Assembly (NCBI GenBank): GCA_017408625.1
Contig: JAFQUG010000170.1
Location: forward strand, 1 to 5,176
Reading direction: 5' to 3'
Length of the DNA stretch: 5,176 nt
DNA from: Clostridia bacterium
GTDB lineage: Bacteria > Bacillota_A > Clostridia > Oscillospirales > CAG-272
The notes under the pieces are model-generated. The model was not told the origin of the DNA. It saw only the letters and a program-made list of their open reading frames with translations, and did not search any database. The position numbers were made by a program, and so were the translations under genes. This document shows, piece by piece, positions 1 to 5,176 of the stretch. Numbering within the stretch: position 1 is the stretch's first letter; the number at the start of each line of letters is the position of its first letter.

Positions 1-48
1 AAATAGCAGGAATCTGCTCATGTCAGAGCAAACTCCTGCTGTTTTTTT
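1..48. terminator. Probable bidirectional intrinsic terminator
   Basis: The arms AGCAGGA (5-11) and TCCTGCT (34-40) pair, and an inner stem TGCTC (15-19) with GAGCA (26-30) closes a six-base loop, with a small mismatched bulge between the two stems. On the plus strand the hairpin is followed by GTTTTTTT (41-48), a good U-tract. On the minus strand it is followed by ATTT up to the window edge, so the leftward U-tract cannot be fully seen. It lies 35 bases after the last leftward stop codon (76-78). It would end the peptidase/membrane-protein unit, and possibly also a convergent rightward gene outside the window. Confidence 0.75.
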
Positions 49-75
49 CACTCAGTTCACAGTCCAATTGACATT

Positions 76-219
76 TCAACGGCGTCTTGGAACAATGTCC
101 GAGATCATTCCTGTTTTTTTATAGCGTACGATCAAAAAGATGATCAGTCCCCAGGAAATACAACTCATGATCAGCGTCACGATTACACCTACGCCATCGT
201 TTCTCTCGTGCTCTGCCAC
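76..219 (-). CDS. Small single-span membrane protein, or C-terminal part of a split protein
   Basis: A 47-codon frame starts with GTG immediately after the TAA of the upstream 124-residue gene, in the same frame, and ends in TGA (76-78). The start has a Shine-Dalgarno-like GAGGA about four bases upstream (TGAGGAATAAGTG), so coupled re-initiation is plausible. Residues 1-9 are polar (AEHERNDG). Residues 10-31 are a strongly hydrophobic span, and RYKK at 32-35 predicts a cytoplasmic C-terminus with the N-terminus outside. That orientation is what the second span of the upstream protein would need, since its domain is predicted to lie outside. The piece may therefore be the missing C-terminal anchor of one protein of about 172 residues, cut by a nonsense codon. 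The family is not recognised. Conserved reading through the membrane span makes chance unlikely, but whether it is a separate gene is open. Confidence 0.55.
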   Translation of the reverse strand: MAEHERNDGVGVIVTLIMSCISWGLIIFLIVRYKKTGMISDIVPRRR

Positions 220-594
220 TTATTCCTCATAAGTCAGCACGTATTCGCCCTGATGCTCCAAAGAGCTCAGATTCCGTTTTTTGTCAAAAAGAACCGTGAT
301 CTGATCGCCCTTTTCCAGACCGTTCAGCACGCGTTGGCTGACCAGATCAGATACGATCTGATCTATTTCCAAGGGCTTCTCATTTTCCTGCACGTATATG
401 TAATATACTTCCGAATCAGAGCCTCTGTGCTCATATACCTTAAGCTCATACTCCGAAAACGTGCAAACTTGCTCTGTAAAGTGATCCATGGAATAGGATG
501 CAGTAGTCGTGGCAATAAAGCCTGCGGTAAAAAGCATGGCAAATAATGAGAGAAACACGCAAAGGACGATCAGACCAATCTTTTCGGAATTCAC
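220..594 (-). CDS. Membrane-anchored protein of unknown function, DUF3592-like architecture
   Basis: This 124-residue protein has a lysine near its N-terminus (MNSEK), one hydrophobic span at about residues 6-28, and a polar domain of about 95 residues predicted to face outside. The domain includes a KGDQITVLFDKKRN stretch resembling the 'GdkV.VlYdp' strand pair of DUF3592-type membrane proteins, but this is a resemblance by eye only. The start is GTG at 594, overlapping the TGA of the peptidase gene as GTGA. A GGAG lies only two bases upstream of it, so translation probably depends on coupling. Local GC is about 40 percent in sampled lines, much lower than in the peptidase gene. DUF3592 proteins usually have a second membrane span at the C-terminus; here that span sits just past the stop codon (76-219), so the gene may be truncated. 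No function is assigned. Confidence 0.75.
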   Translation of the reverse strand: MNSEKIGLIVLCVFLSLFAMLFTAGFIATTTASYSMDHFTEQVCTFSEYELKVYEHRGSDSEVYYIYVQENEKPLEIDQIVSDLVSQRVLNGLEKGDQITVLFDKKRNLSSLEHQGEYVLTYEE

Positions 595-1640
595 TGCTCC
601 TCACCACCCTTTTGCATCTCTTCCCATACCTCGCGCAAGCCGCGCACGCAGGCGCCGTCCTTGCCCGTGGTAGTCTTTGCATGCCACAGAGCGCTGACAA
701 TGGCCTCCTCCACAGCCTCGGCCGTCATGTCAAAAATGGGATCAATAAAGCTATCATGCAGCGCGTCAAAATGCTGCACCGCCTTCTCGGTCGCGTGCGG
801 CACGCGATTTGCGGTAGTAAACGCAATGGCCACGTCACCGCTGCCGTTGCCCATATAAGAGCCTGTGCGCGAAAGGCCGACACCCGCGCGCTTGGCCACG
901 CGGCGCAGCTGACGCTCCGAGAGCGGCGCGTCGGTGGCGACGATCATAATGATCGAGCCCTTGTCCGCAGCGTTGTCGCGCTCCTGGGTTTCGCGGCCCA
1001 CTTGTCTGCCGTCGATCATCAGCCTTCCCCTGCTGCCAAAGTTGGTCAGCACCAGCGCGCCCACCGTATAATTTTGCCCGTCAATGCTCGCAATTCTCGA
1101 AGCCGAGCCGATGCCGCCCTTAAAGCCAAGGCAGCACATGCCCGTCCCTGCACCGACCGCGCCTTTCTCAAAGGTGTCCGCGCATGCGTCAATGGCTTCT
1201 CGCACGTGTGCCTCGGTTACGTGCAGGCCGCGGATATCATTCAGCGTGCCGTCGTTGCACTCGGCCACAAGCGCATTGACCGTGCCCGCGCTGCCGCCGA
1301 TATCGGGATTTTGCTCCATCATGTACCTGACCGTGGCCGTCATGGCCGTGCCAACGCTGAGCGTATTGGTCAGAATGATGGGCGTTTCAATCGTGCCAAG
1401 CTCGTCCACCTGCACAAGCCCCGCTGTTTTTCCGTAGCCGTTAAACACAAACGACGCCGCCATGACCTTGTCCGCAAACAAATTGCCGCTATGGGGCTTG
1501 ATGCAGGTCACGCCCGTGCGGATATTGTCGCCCTTGTGCAGAGTTACGTGCCCGACCAGCACGCCCGGCACGTCGGTGATCAGATTTTTCTCGCCGCGCT
1601 GTCCGCGGCCTATCGTAAAGGGTGAATACGCAAGTCCCAT
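591..1640 (-). CDS. P1 family (S58, DmpA-type) self-processing aminopeptidase
   Basis: This 349-residue protein matches the DmpA/BapA family, N-terminal-nucleophile hydrolases that cleave themselves before a serine into alpha and beta subunits and release N-terminal residues from peptides, amides or beta-peptides in the cytoplasm. Family landmarks in order are the ITDVPGVLVGH opening (from residue 21), TNTLSVGTAMTA (91-102), GSAGTVNALVAECNDG (116-131), TNFG (Asn200), then KGSIIMIVATDAPL with the predicted cleavage Gly228/Ser229, and NGSGDVAIAFTTAN (Ser267, Asp269). By spacing, Ser229, Ser267 and Asp269 correspond to DmpA Ser250, Ser288 and Glu290; the mapping is by eye. The length is normal for the family. 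ATG at 1640 is chosen because GGAGG lies five bases upstream. The in-frame ATG at 1667 falls between the -10 box and the expected transcription start. The substrate is unknown. The gene leads an operon with the downstream membrane protein. Confidence 0.93.
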   Translation of the reverse strand: MGLAYSPFTIGRGQRGEKNLITDVPGVLVGHVTLHKGDNIRTGVTCIKPHSGNLFADKVMAASFVFNGYGKTAGLVQVDELGTIETPIILTNTLSVGTAMTATVRYMMEQNPDIGGSAGTVNALVAECNDGTLNDIRGLHVTEAHVREAIDACADTFEKGAVGAGTGMCCLGFKGGIGSASRIASIDGQNYTVGALVLTNFGSRGRLMIDGRQVGRETQERDNAADKGSIIMIVATDAPLSERQLRRVAKRAGVGLSRTGSYMGNGSGDVAIAFTTANRVPHATEKAVQHFDALHDSFIDPIFDMTAEAVEEAIVSALWHAKTTTGKDGACVRGLREVWEEMQKGGEEQ

Positions 1641-1645
1641 ATTGA

Positions 1646-1650
1646 CCTCC
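1646..1650 (-). promoter_or_regulatory. Shine-Dalgarno that fixes the peptidase start
   Basis: GGAGG lies five bases before ATG 1640 (GGAGGTCAATATG). No comparable site precedes the upstream in-frame ATG at 1667, so this site decides the start. Confidence 0.85.
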
Positions 1651-1669
1651 AAAAGGAATTCCTGCATTT

Positions 1670-1698
1670 ATTATAACCGATACCTGGCAAGAAATCAA
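1670..1698 (-). promoter_or_regulatory. Vegetative (sigma-A type) promoter of the peptidase operon
   Basis: TTGATT (1693-1698) and a perfect TATAAT (1670-1675) are separated by exactly 17 bases. Transcription would start near 1663, giving a short leader of about 22 bases before ATG 1640. The promoter lies just downstream of the preceding terminator, so the peptidase unit is expected to be transcribed separately from the sigma-like gene. No operator repeat is obvious around it. Confidence 0.85.
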
Positions 1699-1710
1699 GA
1701 GAAAGGCACC

Positions 1711-1740
1711 AAAAAGGGCTACCTCCAAAAGAGATAGCCC
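1711..1740 (-). terminator. Intrinsic terminator of the sigma-like regulator gene
   Basis: On the minus strand, GGGCTATCTC (1740-1731) pairs with GAGGTAGCCC (1725-1716), including one T-G wobble, around a TTTTG loop, and is followed by TTTTT (1715-1711). It begins six bases after the TAA at 1747-1749. That close fit supports the 1747 frame as the regulator's native C-terminus. Confidence 0.88.
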
Positions 1741-1746
1741 CGATAA

Positions 1747-3356
1747 TTATACGTACAAATGTGCACCGATGGTCTTGCTGACCTTGCAAGCAGGCTGCAG
1801 ATAGTCCATTTGCAGCGCCTGCAGCATCACGTAGCCACGCGCAAAATATCCGGATTCCACAGCGGTGTTGATCTGATGTGTGTTATCCGCGAACACTGCA
1901 GGCAGATCGGCCTTGACAATCTCATAGATCTTTTCATACAGATCCTTGAGCTTGATGCGTGCCGCCTCGGTAAGCACCTCGAGTGTTTCAAGCTCTTTGC
2001 GGTCCAATGCCTTAACCTGCTTTTTGATCTCCTCCCAATCAAGCACCAGAATGGTGGGTACATATGCGCCATTCTCTTCTCGCAAATAACCAAACTCTGC
2101 CAGCTGTGCCGCAATATTCTCTGAGCCCTCGGAATCTCGCCCAAGGCATATCCACGCAGCATGCTTGCCTGCTCCTCGCTCAGATAAGGGGGCGTTTGAT
2201 CGCAGATGCCGTCAAACTCATAGCGGAACTGCTGAAAGCCGTATCCGCTGCCGTGATTGCCGACAAAGCAGGGCTCGCTTACTTCATGGCATAATTCATA
2301 GCCGATCATATCCCAAAAGCCGCCCTCGGGGCGCTCGGTAAAATGGGGATGCACGCGAGGTGCTTTGTACAGAAACGAATCATACGCCAGCATCAAAAGC
2401 GACCATTTTGCGCTTTCATAATCGGAATACGTGCCGTAGTATGCATATCCCTGCGTAGTCAAGGCTTTGTTCAAGTACTCGGTAAAATCAATGAGCGCCT
2501 TGGTGATCTCGGGCGCGGCACTCAGCTGCGCGGCGTGTACCTTGAGCTGCGTCGCTGCGCTGATGATGGGAAAAGCGGTCTGATATTTGCCGTCCTGCTT
2601 GGTCAAAAAGGTCTCGCGGGTAAGATACTCCAGCTCGTCCTCCATATAAGGCAGCGCCACACCAAGCTCCAATGCCAGCGCCTCTGCTGTGCTGGGGTTG
2701 GCATAAGCCTCCAATGCGATGTTCTGATACATTCTGTGGGCATACCAGTTGATACTATAGGGTTGATTATTCACTCCGGGCTTGGAAACGTTGAACGAAT
2801 ACGCGATTTTCTCGGGCCTGTAGCTTCTGACTCCAAATTCTCTTGCCATATTCATACCTTCCTTCAATATTTTTCGGGCGCGCTGCAGCCGCTTTTTGAC
2901 GGCCTCGCACGAAAGAGAATTTGCAAGAGCAATGTCCTTGATGCTCTTATTTTGCATGTAGTACGCCACAACAATATTGCGATACTCGCTTTTGATAAAC
3001 GCAAGCTCCCTGCGCAAAAGCGCAAGCTGCTCGGCTTTGATGGTTTGCGCAAGCAAATTTTCGCTCTCATCCTCGATCTCGCAATCGGAAATATCGGCAC
3101 CGGTCACCGACTCTCGCTCCCTGCGTATAGCGTCCGCCCATGCAGCATAACGGTTTTTGGCGATCTGCCAGACCCATGCGGAAAAATGCTCGGGAACGGT
3201 GCCCACGTGCAACGCCGACATCACCTGCAGTGCAATGTCCTGCGTCAGATCCTGTGCATGACGCTCATCCCCTGTCTTTCTCAGACAAAAATAAAACACC
3301 TTTTCCATGTAGTTCTCGCAAAAGTTGGTCATCAATCGCTCATGCATGCTTTGCAT
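1747..3356 (-). CDS. Sigma-70/ECF-like factor with long winged-helix C-terminal extension, frameshifted
   Basis: The N-terminal half is a sigma factor. Region 2 is at about residues 10-75 (VFYFCLRKTGDERHAQDLTQD, then FSAWVWQIAKNRY), and region 4 with its helix-turn-helix is at about 110-166 (KSIKDIALANSLSCEAVKKRLQ). Residues about 205-265 resemble a second, winged helix (STAEALALELGVALPYMEDE, ending in KYQTAFPI). An uncharacterised helical domain follows. As written, the frame entered from the start runs on to a TAA-less basic tail that stops at 1827. The family-like sequence instead continues in the -1 frame from about 2139 (RDSEGSENIAAQLAEFGYL) to TAA at 1747, six bases before the terminator. 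The corrected protein is about 536 residues. ATG 3356 is chosen over 3374 because GGGAGG lies seven bases upstream. The likely role is a DNA-binding regulator or alternative sigma; its targets are unknown. It stands alone in its transcription unit, with no anti-sigma gene adjacent. Confidence 0.85.
2137..2144 (-). other. Frameshift point in the sigma-like gene
   Basis: On the minus strand the codons TTG GGC (2144-2139) are followed by GAG in the original frame. The coherent continuation reads CGA GAT TCC from 2139, reusing one base, so one base appears to be missing in or beside the GGGC run. Beyond this point the original frame gives 103 arginine-, serine- and cysteine-rich residues, while the shifted frame gives a glutamate/lysine-rich, helix-like protein. 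The cause may be a real mutation or a sequencing or assembly error in a short G run. Confidence 0.8.
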
Positions 3357-3363
3357 TCTCTCG

Positions 3364-3369
3364 CCTCCC
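3364..3369 (-). promoter_or_regulatory. Shine-Dalgarno that fixes the sigma-like gene start
   Basis: GGGAGG ends seven bases before ATG 3356. The site lies inside the coding stretch that the upstream ATG at 3374 would imply, so 3356 is preferred. Confidence 0.8.
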
Positions 3370-3421
3370 TTCATTTATAAAGTGTGAATTTTACAGAATT
3401 GGGGACATAGTATTTACGAAA

Positions 3422-3450
3422 ATGATAACAAAAAGCAGCGGGAGTGTCAA
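3422..3450 (-). promoter_or_regulatory. Vegetative (sigma-A type) promoter of the sigma-like gene
   Basis: A perfect TTGACA (3445-3450) is separated by 17 bases from TATCAT (3422-3427). Transcription would start near 3415, leaving a leader of roughly 59 bases in which I see no strong structure. The -35 box begins one base after the U-tract of the preceding terminator, a very compact junction. The consensus type suggests housekeeping rather than self-directed transcription. Confidence 0.85.
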
Positions 3451-3451
3451 C

Positions 3452-3483
3452 AAAAAAAGTCCCCGACAACTGAACTGTCGGGG
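3452..3483 (-). terminator. Intrinsic terminator of the ATPase/unknown-protein unit
   Basis: CCCCGACA (3483-3476 on the minus strand) pairs with TGTCGGGG (3468-3461) around a seven-base loop. AC and then seven T (3458-3452) follow. The hairpin starts eight bases after the TAA at 3492-3494. Confidence 0.92.
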
Positions 3484-3491
3484 ATCTGATT

Positions 3492-4463
3492 TTAATACCG
3501 TAAACTTTTGGGCGTGACGCGCGTATCGCTTGGGATGGCAATCCAATCGGGGTGATCGGGATCGATGATAATCCCCCAATTCTTTGATGGGTAATGTGCA
3601 TCGAGATATTTCATCACATTCTTCATCCGAGCCTTGAAGATCTCCTTATCAATACCTCGCAGACGCATGTAATCCACGCAAGCCTCGCGTGTAGAAAATA
3701 CGGGCAAAAACTCACCGACATAACGCTCATTTTTCATGATTTCGTACTTCACGTGCCCGTACTCGTCAAGACTGTACGGTGAAAAATAGTAAAGCACTTT
3801 GTCTCTGTTGATATCTACAAATTCCTGTCCGGACATTGCACCAAAGCCCAATTGCTCCTTGGTTTCCTGCCAGATCTTTTCCTTGCTCTTAAAGAAAAAC
3901 CTGACCCCACGTTCTTGCAGGTTGAGGTCTTCCCCATTGGCAAGATCGGTCCATTTACGCCAGCGCAGCCGCGTGCTGTCTACTGCGGTATTGTGAAAAT
4001 GCGAAAGACGATCATCTTGCGAAAGGTGCTTCTCATCAAAAGCAAGCATAAAAATGCCTGCATCTTTCTCTTGAATACGGTAACCCATGTCCGGTGGTGA
4101 AAAATGCACGATGGCATAGGCCTTTTGCGCCACATTCAAAATAAGCAGAAAGCGTTTTACACGGTAACATGCTTTCAAAAATATCAGATTCCCATCTGCG
4201 CTGAAATCCACTTGCGGATAAAAATTCATAAAACGAATGGGCAGGATAAGCTCAGGGGCGTGTTTATCCTGATATACCGCGCAAAATCCACGGTAGTCGC
4301 ACATGCGAACCTCCAGAATTGAGTAGATCAGACATGCCACCTGCTCGTCCGGCGATTCAAACATTTGATAATGCGGATAGGCACCATGCTTTTCGTCACT
4401 CCACTTGGGCAGCGTTTCCTTGTCGATCTCCCAGCCTTGAACATTCACGATCCTGCTCATCAT
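3492..4463 (-). CDS. Uncharacterised 323-residue soluble protein coupled to an AAA ATPase
   Basis: I do not recognise this family. No signal peptide or membrane span is evident, so it is probably cytoplasmic. The protein is rich in aromatic residues. Residues about 45-145 alternate short hydrophobic strands with turns (FSADGNLIFLKACYRVKRFL, KAYAIVHFSP, GIFMLAFDEK), suggesting a beta-rich, possibly propeller-like fold. Residues about 255-290 look helical (STREACVDYMRLRG, KARMKNVMKYLDAHY), and the end is a short strand-like tail (WGIIIDPDHPDWIAIP). The start is ATG 4463, overlapping the ATPase stop as TGATG, with AGGA six bases upstream; ATG 4460 and TTG 4466 are alternatives. Translation coupling implies a shared transcript and fairly matched amounts, hence a possible functional link to the ATPase. 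GC is about 40-43 percent in sampled lines against over 60 percent in the ATPase gene, suggesting a different origin or weaker codon selection. No function is assigned. Confidence 0.82.
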   Translation of the reverse strand: MMSRIVNVQGWEIDKETLPKWSDEKHGAYPHYQMFESPDEQVACLIYSILEVRMCDYRGFCAVYQDKHAPELILPIRFMNFYPQVDFSADGNLIFLKACYRVKRFLLILNVAQKAYAIVHFSPPDMGYRIQEKDAGIFMLAFDEKHLSQDDRLSHFHNTAVDSTRLRWRKWTDLANGEDLNLQERGVRFFFKSKEKIWQETKEQLGFGAMSGQEFVDINRDKVLYYFSPYSLDEYGHVKYEIMKNERYVGEFLPVFSTREACVDYMRLRGIDKEIFKARMKNVMKYLDAHYPSKNWGIIIDPDHPDWIAIPSDTRVTPKSLRY

Positions 4464-5176
4464 CAAAATTCCTCTCTGTGCTCCATAAAGAAATCAAAGT
4501 ATTTGCGCACGTTGGGCAGGTCGGTCCATTTGCTGACCGAGGCGGGATAAGCGTCCAGATCGTAGATTTTCGCACCCTGCATGGACAAAAAGACGGGCGA
4601 GTGCGTAGCGATAATAAACTGGCAATTCCCTGCTCGCGCCGTGGCCGCAACGTAGGCCGCAAGCTCGATCTGATACTCGATCGAGAGACTGTTTTCGGGC
4701 TCGTCCAGCAGATACACCGCGTTCTCTTCGATGCGGTCAAGAAAATACCGCATGGCGGTCTCGCCGTTGGAGCAAAGGTCAATGTCCTGCGCGACGCGTT
4801 TTTTAATATAAGCCGATTGCGTTTTTTTAGGCGAGAGGATCTCTCGCACCTCGCGCCACCGCTCGTAGTCGTCAAGTCCGTGCAGCCTGCCCACCTCGGG
4901 ATCCCCTCGCATCGCCTGGCCATGCACCGAAACGTACTTGTCAAGCAGCTGATTGCGTTTGTCGTCTATGCCCTCGTTGACGGCGCGTGCGCTGAGCGCA
5001 TAATCAAACACGTCGTCACTACTAAGCACGAAGGACGCGCGCGGCCGTTTGGCGTATTCAAGGTAGCACATATCCGCAAAGGTGTCAAAAAAGGGCGCGT
5101 CGTTGAATTCGGAATAGCGCGCCGCACCCATTTTGCGCGCAATGAGATTGAGCAGCGTGCTCTTTCCCGATCCGTT
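4463..5176 (-). CDS. AAA/ABC-like ATPase, 5' end outside window (COG3910-like)
   Basis: The visible 237 residues begin inside the Walker A motif (NGSGKSTLLNLIARK, reaching the window edge), so the N-terminal strand and true start lie to the right and the frame is open there. ATG 5131 is internal, not the start. Further along are a short signature-like SNGE (visible residues 136-139), Walker B VYLLDEPENSL (catalytic Glu in DEPE, 158-161), and the switch histidine in IIATHSP (His192). This order and the DEPE/THSP wording fit small stand-alone ABC-type ATPases of the SMC/OLD-like group, particularly COG3910 predicted ATPases, whose biological role is unclear. The roughly 100-residue insert between Walker A and SNGE is charged and helical. 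No nuclease (TOPRIM) domain follows, so it is not an OLD nuclease. It is co-translated with the 323-residue protein by TGATG overlap. Confidence 0.88.
   Translation of the reverse strand, partial: NGSGKSTLLNLIARKMGAARYSEFNDAPFFDTFADMCYLEYAKRPRASFVLSSDDVFDYALSARAVNEGIDDKRNQLLDKYVSVHGQAMRGDPEVGRLHGLDDYERWREVREILSPKKTQSAYIKKRVAQDIDLCSNGETAMRYFLDRIEENAVYLLDEPENSLSIEYQIELAAYVAATARAGNCQFIIATHSPVFLSMQGAKIYDLDAYPASVSKWTDLPNVRKYFDFFMEHREEF

Noticed and set aside
546..1625. Long open frame of 359 codons on the plus strand
   Set aside because: It lies antisense to the well-supported peptidase gene, has a histidine/arginine/alanine-rich composition typical of a mirror frame in GC-rich DNA, and shows no family motif.
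591..1667. Peptidase start at ATG 1667
   Set aside because: The ATG lies upstream of the predicted transcription start and lacks a ribosome site; ATG 1640 has GGAGG at ideal spacing.
2130..2150. Programmed -1 ribosomal frameshift in the sigma-like gene
   Set aside because: The sequence at the site, GCC TTG GGC GAG, is not a canonical X XXY YYZ slippery heptamer, and I see no clear stimulatory hairpin just downstream. A one-base deletion or error is simpler.
2343..3380. Long open frame of 345 codons on the plus strand
   Set aside because: It is the mirror of the sigma-like gene. No ribosome site or recognisable domain was found, and it would run across that gene's own promoter side.
3357..3415. 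Riboswitch or leader regulation ahead of the sigma-like gene
   Set aside because: The leader is only about 59 bases, AT-rich, and shows no conserved fold or strong hairpin.
3940..4540. Shared KWTDL residues in both the ATPase and the 323-residue protein
   Set aside because: Five residues with no surrounding similarity; most likely coincidence, not duplication or a fusion relic.
4396..4944. Minus-strand open frame of 182 codons inside the ATPase region
   Set aside because: It overlaps the Walker-motif ATPase in another frame and is rich in arginine, serine, threonine and proline with no domain.

Overview
All supported genes lie on the minus strand, so the window reads right to left. The spaced TTGACA/TATAAT-type promoters, GGAGG ribosome binding sites, compact intrinsic terminators and protein families suggest a Firmicute, most likely a Clostridia-type bacterium of middling GC content. 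This placement is inference; no rRNA or other taxonomic marker is present.

Right-hand unit (about 5176 to 3452): a 5'-truncated AAA/ABC-like ATPase, whose Walker A motif sits exactly at the window edge, is followed by a 323-residue protein I do not recognise. The two are joined by a TGATG stop/start overlap, and the unit ends in a strong intrinsic terminator (3452-3483). The two genes differ clearly in GC content.

Middle unit (about 3450 to 1711): a near-consensus promoter (TTGACA, 17 bp, TATCAT) drives one gene for a sigma-70/ECF-like protein with a long C-terminal extension that contains a probable winged helix. As written, the gene carries a one-base frameshift near 2139. Two overlapping frames are needed to recover a protein of about 536 residues, and the second frame ends just before a terminator (1711-1740).

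Left-hand unit (about 1698 to 1): another strong promoter (TTGATT, 17 bp, TATAAT) drives a P1-family (S58, DmpA-type) self-processing aminopeptidase. It overlaps by four bases (GTGA) a 124-residue protein with an N-terminal membrane anchor. Directly after that protein's TAA, in the same frame, comes a GTG-started 47-codon reading frame with one transmembrane segment. The pair looks like either a two-membrane-span protein split by an in-frame stop, or a translationally coupled small membrane protein. A hairpin at 5-40, T-tracted on both sides as far as can be seen, closes the unit.

No tRNA, rRNA, CRISPR array, insertion sequence or integrase was seen. There is no gene-free stretch over 300 bases; the longest is about 135 bases (3357-3491), filled by a terminator, a promoter and a leader. 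The most interesting points are the frameshifted regulator, the split membrane protein and the ATPase/unknown-protein pair.
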